This document shows positions 29,970 through 39,174 of a stretch of 64,000 nt of DNA, in pieces. Under the pieces are notes generated by a model. The model had not been told where the DNA came from and made no database searches. It was given only the letters and a program-made list of their open reading frames with translations. The DNA is from Sulfuricurvum sp. (GTDB lineage Bacteria; Campylobacterota; Campylobacteria; Campylobacterales; Sulfurimonadaceae): positions 40,341-104,340 of the forward strand of contig JAUYUB010000016.1 of assembly GCA_030692765.1 (NCBI GenBank), given 5' to 3'. The translations under genes and the position numbers were made by a program. The first letter of the stretch is position 1. Each line of letters opens with the position of its first letter.

Positions 29970-30670
29970 TTGCACGTTGCGCAGCTGTTTTTGGCTTTAA
30001 TGAGTACTCGCAGCAAATTGCTCGCCATGTTCGTCATGTCTATCAGGATTTTACTCTTTTTGTGATGACAAAAGAGGAGGAAAGAGCAGCGTGTGAAGCT
30101 GGTTTCTTGGTGGAATTGGTCGATCTTGGCGATGATTGGAGCCGTATTGAGGAGCATTTTGATGTCAAATCACTGATTGTTTTTTGTGCGTTGGCAAATG
30201 ATTCTGAAAATGTGTTCTTAACGATTTCTTTGCGTGCCCAATTTGAAAAATTGAACATCATTGCTTTGGCGCAAGACAATGAAAGCGCGAGTAAGATGAA
30301 AAGTGCAGGGGCGAATAAAGTCTTGCCAAGTCTGCAAATCGCGGCCAATGTCATTTCCGATATGCTTGAAAAACCGATTGTAACGAAAGTCTTGCATGAT
30401 GTACTCTATCAAGATGGATTGTTGAATATTGTCGAGATTGAAGTACCGAGGCATTCAGTTTTTGTGGGTAAGCATTTGCATGACATCCATTTTAAAAGCG
30501 AATATGATGTTATATTGCTCGCGATTGTGGACCATGAAATGGGAACTACGTTTAGTTTTGCTTCAAAGGGTCACAACCATCATATTGATCCTCATGATGT
30601 GTTTGTGGTTATCGGATATCAAGATAAACTAGATGCATTGAAACAAGCTGTAAAGAGAAAACATGACTAA
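29966..30670 (+). CDS. Stand-alone RCK/TrkA-like regulatory protein
   Basis: A 234-residue cytosolic protein with TrkA-N (about 4-125) and TrkA-C (about 145-230) domains. It is translationally coupled to the potassium channel upstream, and probably joins its gating ring as the non-covalent second RCK layer. Its loop reads VFGFNEYSQQ instead of the glycine-rich G-x-G-x-x-G, like the degenerate loop of its partner, so the ligand may not be NAD. gpsA begins 8 bases before its end. Confidence 0.8.
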   Translation: MIARCAAVFGFNEYSQQIARHVRHVYQDFTLFVMTKEEERAACEAGFLVELVDLGDDWSRIEEHFDVKSLIVFCALANDSENVFLTISLRAQFEKLNIIALAQDNESASKMKSAGANKVLPSLQIAANVISDMLEKPIVTKVLHDVLYQDGLLNIVEIEVPRHSVFVGKHLHDIHFKSEYDVILLAIVDHEMGTTFSFASKGHNHHIDPHDVFVVIGYQDKLDALKQAVKRKHD

Positions 30671-31553
30671 AGTTGGCGTAATCGGTGCGGGCAAATGGGG
30701 CGAGGCCCTTGCATTTGCCCTGAGTGAAAAAAATGAGGTGATTATCACTTCACGAACGAAGCGTGATTGGGAGAATTTTCGCACTCTTGAAGAGGTGTTG
30801 GCGTGTGAGTATCTTATTATAACGGTACCTGCACAGCAAATAGCGCAATGGCTCAAAGAAAATTTTAGATTTTCAGGACAAAAGATTTTGGTTGCGGCCA
30901 AAGGGATTGAAGCATCCAGCGGAAAATTTTTGAATGAGATCTATGCGCAGTATGTACCAGAAGAGTATTTAGCCTTTTTATCGGGCCCATCGTTTGCCTC
31001 GGAAGTGTTGCAATCACTTCCTACGGCACTGGTAGTAAATTCGGTCAGTGAACAAACAGCACAGGATCTAGCGGCATTGTTTCCAAAATTCATCCGTACC
31101 TACGTGAGCGATGATGTTATCGGGGCAGAGATTACGGGTGCGTATAAAAATGTCATCGCTATCGCCGCAGGTATTTGCGAGGGGCTTGGGCTTGGTAAAA
31201 ATGCGGCGGCTTCCCTCATCTCCAGAGGTTTGGTTGAGATGCAGCGTTTTGGACAAGTATACGGAGCGCAAGATGATACCTTTTTAGGCCTCAGCGGTGC
31301 GGGTGATTTGTTTTTGACAGCGAGTTCTTCCATGTCACGCAATTACCGCGTAGGTCTGGGATTGGCAAGCGGGAAAACCAAAGAAACGGTATGTGAAGAG
31401 ATAGGTGAAGTCAGCGAGGGGATCGGGACGGCGTACGCACTGCATGAGATCGCTGCACAAAAATCGATCTATCTTCCCATTGCGCATGAAGTGTATGCCA
31501 TTTTTGAGGGGAAATCCCCACAACAAAGTTTAAAAGATTTATTACAACGCTAA
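30663..31553 (+). CDS. gpsA: Glycerol-3-phosphate dehydrogenase [NAD(P)+]
   Basis: A 296-residue enzyme reducing dihydroxyacetone phosphate to sn-glycerol 3-phosphate for phospholipid synthesis. It has the Rossmann start VIGAGKWGEALA, AAKGIE, FLSGPSFASEV, the catalytic Lys in TGAYKNVIAIAAG, and GLSGAGDLFLT followed by SRNYRVG. The length is a little short of the usual 330, with a compact N-terminal region. It overlaps the RCK gene upstream. Confidence 0.94.
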   Translation: MTKVGVIGAGKWGEALAFALSEKNEVIITSRTKRDWENFRTLEEVLACEYLIITVPAQQIAQWLKENFRFSGQKILVAAKGIEASSGKFLNEIYAQYVPEEYLAFLSGPSFASEVLQSLPTALVVNSVSEQTAQDLAALFPKFIRTYVSDDVIGAEITGAYKNVIAIAAGICEGLGLGKNAAASLISRGLVEMQRFGQVYGAQDDTFLGLSGAGDLFLTASSSMSRNYRVGLGLASGKTKETVCEEIGEVSEGIGTAYALHEIAAQKSIYLPIAHEVYAIFEGKSPQQSLKDLLQR

Positions 31554-31563
31554 AGGAAATAGT

Positions 31564-31854
31564 ATGTTAGTACACATCGTTATGTTCGCATTCAAAGAAG
31601 AAAATAAAGAGGCAAATTTAGTGCAGGTCAAAGCTATGCTCGAAGGACTCCCAAGTAAGATCGAGAGCTTGAAACGTATGGAAGTAGGGATTGATATCAG
31701 TAAGTCTGAGCGTTCATTTGATTTGGTACTCACCTCTACGTTTGAAGATCAAGCAGGCTTAAGTGCGTACGCTATTCATCCAGCACACTTAGAGATAGTT
31801 AATGTCATCAAAGAAGTGACCACTATGGCCAAAGTAGTAGATTACCTCGTTTAA
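31564..31854 (+). CDS. Dabb-family (stress-responsive alpha/beta barrel) protein
   Basis: A 96-residue ferredoxin-like dimeric barrel protein of the Dabb family. It has the HIVMFAFKE start with its conserved His, a central helix, the FDLVLTSTFED strand, YAIHPAHLEIVNVI and a final VVDYLV strand. Members range from polyketide cyclases to stress proteins of unknown role, so no substrate is proposed. It follows gpsA by 10 bases, and its stop overlaps the stop of the ABC-F gene on the other strand. Confidence 0.85.
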   Translation: MLVHIVMFAFKEENKEANLVQVKAMLEGLPSKIESLKRMEVGIDISKSERSFDLVLTSTFEDQAGLSAYAIHPAHLEIVNVIKEVTTMAKVVDYLV

Positions 31855-33806
31855 GGGTTCTTGAGCGCTTCGATTGCTTCTTCTTTTTCTTGTATGGTGA
31901 GGAGTTCTTCTACTTTTTCTTCGTAAAGGGATTTTGTTTGTTCCAGCTCCTGCGCTAAAACGCTGATCCCAATTTTTTCATACTTTTTTGGATCAGCTAG
32001 AGAAGCATTGAGCTCATCGATTTTTGCCTCAAGCGCATCAATCTCCAGCGGAAGCGTTGAGAGTGCTTTTTGTTCGTTGAAACTGAGCTTGAGCACTTTT
32101 GTCTTTTGCGTTTGGACGGCAACGGGGGTTGCTATTTTGGTAAACTCTGCTTGCATCGCGTCCATCTCGGCAAATTCTTTTTCATCTTCGAGGTATTCGC
32201 TGTAGGGTTTGTAGCTCTCTTCGATCGTTCCGTCCCCTTTGAAAATAAAGAGCTTTTTGGCGATCTTGTCGACAAAATAACGGTCGTGGCTCACCAAGAT
32301 AACGGCACCAGAAAAGTTTTGGAGTTTTTCTTCGAGGATATTGATGGTCGGAATATCGAGATCGTTGGTCGGTTCATCGAGAATGAGGCAGTCTACTTTT
32401 TTCGTAAACAGCAGTGCCAATGCAACACGGTTTTTCTCGCCGCCGCTGAGGGTACCTACTTTTTTATCCAAAAACTCTCGTGGAAAGAGGAAGTTTTTGA
32501 GATAGCCGTAGACGTGATAGTCGGTTCCCTGCGCATCGACACGGTCACCTCCATGGGGACAGAAGGTCTCTATGAGATTGAGATTGTCATCGAGCATTTC
32601 ACGGTGCTGATCGAAATAGCCGATGGTGATTTCTCCCATCTTGATGATGCCTGAGGTCGGTTTTAGACGTCCTAAGAGGGCTTTGAGGAGGGTTGATTTT
32701 CCGCTTCCGTTGGGTCCTACGACTGCTATGACGTCTTTTTGTAAAATACGGGTGGAAAAGTCTTTTATGAGAACTTTATCACCCAGTGTCAGCCCCAGTT
32801 TTTCCACTTCAAACAGCATCTTTTGGCGGTTTATCCCCTCTCCACGGTTGAAATGTTTGGCTTCACGTTCGAGCTCCAGACGCATTTTATGGATTTTACT
32901 AGGATTATTTTTGGCATCTTCACGCAGTGCTAATACACGTTGTTTTCGTCCTTCGTTACGTTTGAGACGCGCTTTTACCCCACGTCGGAGCCATTCGTTT
33001 TCGGTTTTGAGTAACTTGAGCATGTTGTCATGCTGTTGTGCCATGGTGCGCAAGAGCTCTTGCTTTTGTTCCAGATAGTTGGTGTAACCGCCAGTGAATT
33101 CCCGTAGGGAGCAATCTTCGACCTCGATGGTCTTGGTAGCAATTTGATCGATGAAATAACGGTCGTGGGAGATAAAGAGGAGGGTAAAGCGCTCTTTGAG
33201 GATAAGTTCCTCAAGAAACTCGACCATGTAGACATCGAGATGGTTGGTAGGCTCATCGAGTAGGAGTATGTCGGGTTTGAGCAGTAGCAAAGAGGCGAGG
33301 GCTACTCTGCGCTGTTCGCCACCGCTTAGGAGATCGACCTTTTTGGACTCATACTCGGTAAGCATAAAGTGGTGCATGATACGCTCTATCTTATCATCGA
33401 GGTTCCATGCATTGTGGTGATCGAGAAAGCTTGTGATACGCGCTTGCTCGTCTAATAGGGCAGTATTGTCATATTGTGTGGCTAAGAGTACGGAAATCTC
33501 GTCAAAACGGATTTTGGAGGTACGAAGTTCACCAAGTCCAGCTTCAACAGCTTCGCGTACGGTATGAGACGGATCAAACTTTGGCACTTGGGAGAGCATC
33601 TTGATCTCGATGCCCTGACGGGTCATTCGTTCCCCCTCATCGGCATCGAGTGTTCCGTTGACGATTTTCATCAGGGTCGATTTCCCGCTGCCGTTTTTGC
33701 CGACAATAACGACACGCTCCCCCTCATCAATGTGAAAATTGATATTTTCTAAAATTTTCTGCGCTTCGTAGTGTTTGCTGACGTTGAGGAGATCGACGAG
33801 TGCCAT
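31851..33806 (-). CDS. ABC-F ATPase, Uup-like
   Basis: A 651-residue soluble protein with two ABC cassettes and no membrane part. ABC-F proteins act on ribosomes (EttA, Uup and others). Cassette 1 has GKNGSGKST, LSGGEQRRVALA and LLLDEPTNHLD. Cassette 2 has GPNGSGKST, LSGGEKNRVALA and LILDEPTNDLD. Both catalytic Glu are present. The inter-cassette linker (about 225-320) is long, helical and Arg/Lys-rich. The C-terminal coiled coil (about 570-650, LPLEIDALEAKIDELNASL) is the type found in Uup, which also binds branched DNA. It heads a minus-strand run downstream of a small membrane-protein gene. Confidence 0.9.
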   Translation of the reverse strand: MALVDLLNVSKHYEAQKILENINFHIDEGERVVIVGKNGSGKSTLMKIVNGTLDADEGERMTRQGIEIKMLSQVPKFDPSHTVREAVEAGLGELRTSKIRFDEISVLLATQYDNTALLDEQARITSFLDHHNAWNLDDKIERIMHHFMLTEYESKKVDLLSGGEQRRVALASLLLLKPDILLLDEPTNHLDVYMVEFLEELILKERFTLLFISHDRYFIDQIATKTIEVEDCSLREFTGGYTNYLEQKQELLRTMAQQHDNMLKLLKTENEWLRRGVKARLKRNEGRKQRVLALREDAKNNPSKIHKMRLELEREAKHFNRGEGINRQKMLFEVEKLGLTLGDKVLIKDFSTRILQKDVIAVVGPNGSGKSTLLKALLGRLKPTSGIIKMGEITIGYFDQHREMLDDNLNLIETFCPHGGDRVDAQGTDYHVYGYLKNFLFPREFLDKKVGTLSGGEKNRVALALLFTKKVDCLILDEPTNDLDIPTINILEEKLQNFSGAVILVSHDRYFVDKIAKKLFIFKGDGTIEESYKPYSEYLEDEKEFAEMDAMQAEFTKIATPVAVQTQKTKVLKLSFNEQKALSTLPLEIDALEAKIDELNASLADPKKYEKIGISVLAQELEQTKSLYEEKVEELLTIQEKEEAIEALKNP

Positions 33807-33809
33807 GGG

Positions 33810-34133
33810 TTATTCCGTTGCTGGTGGGATGGTGAAGCAGGCGTTGCGAGATAAATACCATGTTGCGATAGCATAATCCGTATATTCGTATTCACGTTGA
33901 GAAACAGGGATAGAGTCATTGCGCAGTTTCGAACGCAATATCCCAAAAAGGATAAATCCAAGTAATAAGGCGCCAATAGCGATAAACCAATCACTCATCC
34001 ACCATACCAGCATTGCAACGGCATAGTTTCCAAAACTAAGACACCATCCGAGTGTACGTGCGAAGAAACGGCATTTTCGTGTTGGAAGGGTAGGGGTTGG
34101 ATCGATGTGAAAGGTAAAGGGTTCGCTGTTCAT
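33810..34133 (-). CDS. Small membrane protein, unknown function
   Basis: A 107-residue protein with two central hydrophobic helices (about 35-50 and 50-66, around the Trp-rich WWMSDWF segment) and polar ends. The N-terminal stretch (FHIDPTPTLPTRKCRFFAR) and the C-terminal ATWYLSRNACF segment have no recognised motif. It stands 3 bases before the ABC-F gene on the same strand, so the two are probably cotranscribed. Confidence 0.65.
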   Translation of the reverse strand: MNSEPFTFHIDPTPTLPTRKCRFFARTLGWCLSFGNYAVAMLVWWMSDWFIAIGALLLGFILFGILRSKLRNDSIPVSQREYEYTDYAIATWYLSRNACFTIPPATE

Positions 34134-34171
34134 GGCGGCAATTATAGCCTAAGAGAGCTTTAACCCTATTT

Positions 34172-36730
34172 TTAGAGGCTGAGCCATTTTGAGAGGACGT
34201 TTTGCAATACGACTTTATCGATCGGTTTGGCGACAAAGTCGTTCATTCCGGCTTCTTGTGCCAGTGCCAGATCATCTTGCAATACTGCGGCACTGAGTGC
34301 GATGATGGGCAGGTTGGCAAAGCCTTCGAGTTTACGGATTTCTCTGGTTGCTGTGAGTCCATCCATAACGGGCATTTGCATGTCCATCAAAATGGCATCA
34401 AAGGTTTCTCGCTGTACCATCTCCACTGCCTCTAGGCCGTTATTGGCGATGGAACAGGTGAGTCCCATTTTTTTGAGGCGCTCTGAGGCTACGAGTTGGT
34501 TGAGATCGTTGTCTTCTACGAGTAATATGTGCCATTGTTTGTGATTTGGAAGGGGAGTAATGTCGTTTTGGGTTGTTTTTTGGCTTAATTCATCACTGGC
34601 GGTATGCTTAAAGATCGCGGTAAACGTAAAAGTACTTCCCTCTCCCGGGGCACTCTCTACTGTGATCTCACCCTCCATGAGGTCTACGAGCTCTTTGGTA
34701 ATCATCAGCCCCAACCCTGAACCGCCGTATTTACGTGTAAATGATGTATCGACTTGGGAGAACGGCTGAAAGAGGGTAGCTTGGTCCTGTTTGCTCATTC
34801 CAATACCGCTGTCACTGATACTAAAGGTCAATTTATCGCGATTTTCTTGGATTGTGGTGCTAATTGAGATACGCACGAAGCCTTTTTCGGTAAATTTGAG
34901 TGCATTCACGGTGAGATTGGCCAAAATCTGCTGTAAACGCAACGGGTCCCCGATGAGCGTGCGGGGAACGTTATCGTCGATGTGCATTTCGAGAGAAAGA
35001 TGTTTTTGTTCGGCTTTATAAGAGAGCATGGAGATAAGATTGTCTATAAGATCATCTAAATTGAATGCGGTAGATTCGAGTTCCAGTTTGTGCGCTTCGA
35101 TTTTGGAGTAGTCTAAGACATTGTTGAGAACGTTTAACAGCGCGCGTGAAGCCGCTTCGGATTTGGTGAGATATTCACGCTGTAGCGGCTCTAAATCGGT
35201 TTGTAGCAGCAGTTCGGTCAAACCGATGACTCCATTGAGCGGTGTACGGATCTCGTGGGACATATTGGCTAAGAAGTCACTTTTTATTTTGTTAGCCTGT
35301 TCAGCAGCTTCTTTGGAGAGGGTGAGGCTTTGGGTGAGATTTTTCTCCATCGTGATGTCGCGGTTGATGCCGATCATGTATTTAGGAATATGGTTCTCAT
35401 CGTATTTGACAATAGCGGTTGCCTGCAGGTATTTTTCAGCCCCAGTTAAATCATGGATGCGAAATGAAGTATCCAGTGGGATATTATTGTCAATGGCAGC
35501 TTGCAAAGCCGTTTCCATTCTCTCCAGATCATCCTCATGGCAGCATGTTTGCCAAAACTCATAGGGAAGCATCATCTCACTTTGCCACTCTGGAATATCA
35601 TAGAGCTTGTACATTTGGGCATCCCATACCAGAGTGTTATCGGTGATGTTCCATACCCATATACCGATTCCAGCGGCATGGGTTGCGAGTTCTAAACGTG
35701 CGGAAGCTTCCAGCAGTGCATCATTTTTTAATTTTAAATCTTGCTGGAGGAGAATTTCCTGTGTGACATCATAAACCGTACCCCGAGATCCTTGAGGTGT
35801 ACCGTCCTGGGCGTAAAAATTTTCCCCTTGTTCACGGACGTATTTGATACGGCCATCACGCATCAAAAGCCGATGAATGTAGTTGTAGGTTGTATGATCA
35901 TCGAGGCTGCGCTGGTATGCTTCGTTAACGAGTTCCCGATCATCGGGATGAATAGCATTTAAAAATCCTTCGTACGTGGGTTTGTGCATTTTGGGATCGA
36001 GTTCAAAGAGTTCATAAATCTCATTAGACCACTCCAGCTCTCCTGTGAGCAGATTCAGATGCCAGCTTCCGAGTTTGGCGATTTTTTGCGCTTCATTGAG
36101 GTGCTGGGTTATCGTAGCGATTTTTTGAGTGTATATGTCGTTATCGCTGATGTCTCGTACGAATGCGATGTTGTACTCTGTATCTCCATAGGTGACGGCC
36201 CGAACGCTGGCTTCAACAGGAAATTCACTCCCGTCTTTGCGTTTTACCACGGCGTAGTCTGTGAGGCTTCCTGCTTCTTTGAGCTCTTCGAGGTGTTCCA
36301 TGAAAGGCTCGTCTTTTTTGAGCGGACGGCGGAATCCTTCCATCCCTATAGCTTGTATTTCATCCAGAGTGTAGCCCAGTGTTTTTACAGTGGTTTGGTT
36401 GACGTAGTGGATATGAGCATCTTTTAGCCGGATGACAAAAATCATCTGGTTGGAATCATCGATGAGCGAGTTGAGCATTTCGAGTTCAGTCTGTCTTGCT
36501 GTCATTATTTGCTGGTTGCGGATAAAGTTTAGGAATACGATGAAGACAATGAGATTTAAAATAAATCCGATTGTTCCAATAAAATAAGCTTCAAAAGGGT
36601 GATCTTTGTAAAAATGGTAGGTAATAAAAGCAATGAAAGCAGTAGAAGTTATGAAAAAAAGATAAGCACTCTCTTTTGAATGGACTAAACGACACTCACT
36701 GTGATGCTTTGGTTTGTCATTAAATGCCAT
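34172..36730 (-). CDS. Hybrid histidine kinase with three PAS domains
   Basis: An 852-residue inner-membrane hybrid kinase. Two helices (about 24-41 and 46-72) are followed by three PAS domains (about 85-195, 205-330, 340-455), the second and third of PAS_3 type (LEWSNEIYELF and LVWDAQMYKLY with following HPDD/CHEDD). HisKA has the phospho-His in NMSHEIRTPLNG. The HATPase has the N, G1 and G2 boxes (NLTVNALKFT, SDSGIGM, GGSGLGL). A C-terminal REC domain has MDMQMPVMDG with its Asp. It has almost no periplasmic part, so the signal is probably cytosolic or in the membrane. It is last in a minus-strand run of signalling genes. Confidence 0.9.
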   Translation of the reverse strand: MAFNDKPKHHSECRLVHSKESAYLFFITSTAFIAFITYHFYKDHPFEAYFIGTIGFILNLIVFIVFLNFIRNQQIMTARQTELEMLNSLIDDSNQMIFVIRLKDAHIHYVNQTTVKTLGYTLDEIQAIGMEGFRRPLKKDEPFMEHLEELKEAGSLTDYAVVKRKDGSEFPVEASVRAVTYGDTEYNIAFVRDISDNDIYTQKIATITQHLNEAQKIAKLGSWHLNLLTGELEWSNEIYELFELDPKMHKPTYEGFLNAIHPDDRELVNEAYQRSLDDHTTYNYIHRLLMRDGRIKYVREQGENFYAQDGTPQGSRGTVYDVTQEILLQQDLKLKNDALLEASARLELATHAAGIGIWVWNITDNTLVWDAQMYKLYDIPEWQSEMMLPYEFWQTCCHEDDLERMETALQAAIDNNIPLDTSFRIHDLTGAEKYLQATAIVKYDENHIPKYMIGINRDITMEKNLTQSLTLSKEAAEQANKIKSDFLANMSHEIRTPLNGVIGLTELLLQTDLEPLQREYLTKSEAASRALLNVLNNVLDYSKIEAHKLELESTAFNLDDLIDNLISMLSYKAEQKHLSLEMHIDDNVPRTLIGDPLRLQQILANLTVNALKFTEKGFVRISISTTIQENRDKLTFSISDSGIGMSKQDQATLFQPFSQVDTSFTRKYGGSGLGLMITKELVDLMEGEITVESAPGEGSTFTFTAIFKHTASDELSQKTTQNDITPLPNHKQWHILLVEDNDLNQLVASERLKKMGLTCSIANNGLEAVEMVQRETFDAILMDMQMPVMDGLTATREIRKLEGFANLPIIALSAAVLQDDLALAQEAGMNDFVAKPIDKVVLQNVLSKWLSL

Positions 36731-36765
36731 GTAAATTCTTTTCCTGTAATATTATTGGTTAAGGG

Positions 36766-38079
36766 TTAAAAAAACTCAAATCCATCATCGTCGTCCAAGC
36801 TGACATCTTCGGCTGGGGAGAGAAATGACTGTACCATCTGGATGTTTGAGATGATCGAGGCATCCATGTAGTTGACCGATGGCGCACCCTCGTAAAAGAC
36901 ACTTTTAAACCATATTATCAGATCATTGTTGAAACTTTTGCATAGCGGAGACATTTGAGACGCCATGCTGATGAATACTTTTTCATCTCTTTGGATAATG
37001 GAGGTTAAATCGTAGATCGCTACTCCCAATGTTTGGGTTTCATGATACATCATCAGGATACTGGACGTTCGTTCAAACGCACTGACGATATGATCGACGT
37101 CGTCACCGTTTAGCTCATTGCTACCCATCCACATAAACTGGGTTGCAAGTTCATTGAGTTTGAGCTCCAGCGAGGTAAGGTCCTCGGATTCCATAAAATC
37201 AAATCTTTGGAGTGATTCAGTCTCTTTTTTGTACGTAACGACGACGGGTTTTTGGGGTGCTTCTTGCACGAGTGAAATCGTCTGTTGGCTTGGACTTGTG
37301 ATGGTGTTTACAACCTCTTTGTTGACTTGAAAGGACAAAAGATTTAATTCGTGTTTGTAGATGGCATTTTCTAAAGTGTTTTCGATTAATTTGATGATTT
37401 TAACTGTTGGGATGATGTTGGTATTAGGAATAGAGAAAAAATAAGCATTTTCATTCTCTTCCATGATAATTTGAGGTTGTACTCTTTTGGAGAGCATCGC
37501 ATGTCCCAACTGGTACATAAATCGGATAAGATCACTCAAAAAGTTGGTTCGAACATTGTCTTTGATAGTGCCCAGTAACGATTCCCACAGTTGTGCTAAG
37601 TCTTCTTCATTTTCAATGAGGTAGGTCGTTTTAAAACAAAAAACCATGCTCGTAAAAGGGTTAATACTTCGTTTTGTACTCCCAGGATCACGGGTGCTGC
37701 TCATGATGTTGAGATAAAGGTCCAAACGGTGTTTGAATACATCAGGCTGAATGGGTTTGATAAAATAGTCTTTTGCTCCATTTCTGAGTGCTTGGATTTG
37801 GTTTTCCTCATCCCCTTGAGTGGATACAATGACGATGATCGTATCGGGCTGTATTTGGCTGATATTTTTGGTAGCTTCAATGCCGTTCATGTGCGGCATC
37901 AAAATATCCATAAAAATCAAATCAAATTTTTCATCCTGACATAAAACGAGGGCCTCAATACCGTTGTTGGCGGTTTTGATCTGCATCGTTTCGTTATGCT
38001 GCTCGCAATATTGGTTGATGTACGCTTCTAAAATAGTTTGATTGAGGCTTTGATCATCTACGATGAGTATTTTTTTCAT
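36766..38079 (-). CDS. Response regulator with unassigned 300-residue output region
   Basis: A 437-residue protein. The N-terminal REC domain (about 1-128) has the acidic pair in IVDDQ, the phospho-Asp in IFMDILMPHMNG, the Ser/Thr in VIVSTQGD and the Lys in DYFIKPIQP, all needed for phosphorylation. The remaining 300 residues match no output domain I know. They look mixed alpha/beta with a long helical segment (about 300-420), and end in an acidic aromatic tail (DDDDGFEFF). It is seven bases from the HD-GYP gene upstream and lies between two hybrid kinases that could phosphorylate it. Confidence 0.8.
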   Translation of the reverse strand: MKKILIVDDQSLNQTILEAYINQYCEQHNETMQIKTANNGIEALVLCQDEKFDLIFMDILMPHMNGIEATKNISQIQPDTIIVIVSTQGDEENQIQALRNGAKDYFIKPIQPDVFKHRLDLYLNIMSSTRDPGSTKRSINPFTSMVFCFKTTYLIENEEDLAQLWESLLGTIKDNVRTNFLSDLIRFMYQLGHAMLSKRVQPQIIMEENENAYFFSIPNTNIIPTVKIIKLIENTLENAIYKHELNLLSFQVNKEVVNTITSPSQQTISLVQEAPQKPVVVTYKKETESLQRFDFMESEDLTSLELKLNELATQFMWMGSNELNGDDVDHIVSAFERTSSILMMYHETQTLGVAIYDLTSIIQRDEKVFISMASQMSPLCKSFNNDLIIWFKSVFYEGAPSVNYMDASIISNIQMVQSFLSPAEDVSLDDDDGFEFF

Positions 38080-38085
38080 TATTGG

Positions 38086-39174
38086 TTAATCCTGATATTG
38101 GTTATGTATGGCATGAATCTCATGCAGGTCAGCGGTAAAAAGGTCGATTAAGATAGGATCAAAATGGATACCTGCATTTTGTTTCAAAAAAGCGATGGCT
38201 TCGTCAAATGACCATGCTTTTTTGTAGGGGCGCATAGAGGTGAGGGCATCGAAAACATCGGCTATGGCGACAATACGTCCATACAGAGGGATGGCTTCAC
38301 CTGCAAGCCCTTGCGGATAGCCGCTTCCGTCGTATTTTTCATGATGGCTTGCGGCGATGATGTGTCCTGCTTGCAGATACGGGCTCGTGGAGTTTTGGAG
38401 GATGTCTGCACCGATGGCGGCGTGCTGACGCATGATCTTCATCTCATCATCATTGAGTTTTCCGGGTTTGAGGAGGATATGGTCAGGTGTTCCGACTTTT
38501 CCCAAATCGTGCAAAGGGGCTGCAAATTTTAAAATATTTTGCTGGGCTTCATCGAGATTCAGACGTTTTGCCATGAGTACGGCATAGCCTGATACGCGTT
38601 TAACATGATTTGAGGTTTCTTCGTCTTTGTATTCAGCGGTTCGTGATAAGACACGCAGTGTTTCATGCTCTTTATGTTCCAAAGTTACATAAGAATCTTT
38701 TAGCTCATTAATGGTTTTATGGAGATTCGCCGTGGCTTTATCCACTTGAACCTTGAGGTATTTTTCTTGGTCGTTTAAGCGCACGATGGCTCTGCGCAGT
38801 TTGATGAAGTTGCGGACACGGTTAAGGAGGATCGCTTTGTTGATTGGTTTTTTGATGAAGTCATTGACCCCGGCCATGAGTGCCTGGATTTGAATAGAGT
38901 CTTCAGCCTCACTGGCAGTGAGCATGATGATCGGGGCATCGGAATCTATTCGTTTGGCAGCAGTGGTGACTTCTATGCCGTTCATCTGCGGCATCTCATA
39001 ATCAACGAGAAGCATATCAAAAGGGTTCTTTTGCATATACTCAACCGCAGCAAGGGGATCCGTAAAGTTAACAAACGTTGCATCGATCTCCTGTAAATAG
39101 GTTTCGATCAAGAGCAGATTCATATCGTTGTCATCAATGTTAACAATGATGAAGGGATTATTGCAGTTCATCAT
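38086..39174 (-). CDS. Response regulator with HD-GYP c-di-GMP phosphodiesterase
   Basis: A 362-residue protein with REC (about 8-125: VNIDDND, phospho-Asp in LLVDYEMPQMNG, and FIKKPIN) joined by a helix (about 130-180) to HD-GYP (about 185-355). Metal-site residues are visible in HVKRVSGYA, the PLHDLGKVGTPD core and ASHHEKYDGSGYPQGL, so it should be active. HD-GYP enzymes hydrolyse c-di-GMP to GMP. Its start overlaps the stop of the large hybrid kinase upstream by 4 bases, indicating that this kinase is its likely partner. Confidence 0.92.
   Translation of the reverse strand: MMNCNNPFIIVNIDDNDMNLLLIETYLQEIDATFVNFTDPLAAVEYMQKNPFDMLLVDYEMPQMNGIEVTTAAKRIDSDAPIIMLTASEAEDSIQIQALMAGVNDFIKKPINKAILLNRVRNFIKLRRAIVRLNDQEKYLKVQVDKATANLHKTINELKDSYVTLEHKEHETLRVLSRTAEYKDEETSNHVKRVSGYAVLMAKRLNLDEAQQNILKFAAPLHDLGKVGTPDHILLKPGKLNDDEMKIMRQHAAIGADILQNSTSPYLQAGHIIAASHHEKYDGSGYPQGLAGEAIPLYGRIVAIADVFDALTSMRPYKKAWSFDEAIAFLKQNAGIHFDPILIDLFTADLHEIHAIHNQYQD

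Noticed and set aside
32070..32654. 194-codon frame antisense to the ABC-F gene
   Set aside because: The translation is rich in Phe and Val as expected from the complement of ABC cassettes, and both cassettes are intact on the minus strand.
34172..36730. A defence or anti-phage system within the signalling cluster
   Set aside because: All genes resolve into standard kinase, receiver, PAS, HPt and HD-GYP domains. No nuclease, helicase, toxin or NTPase effector is present.
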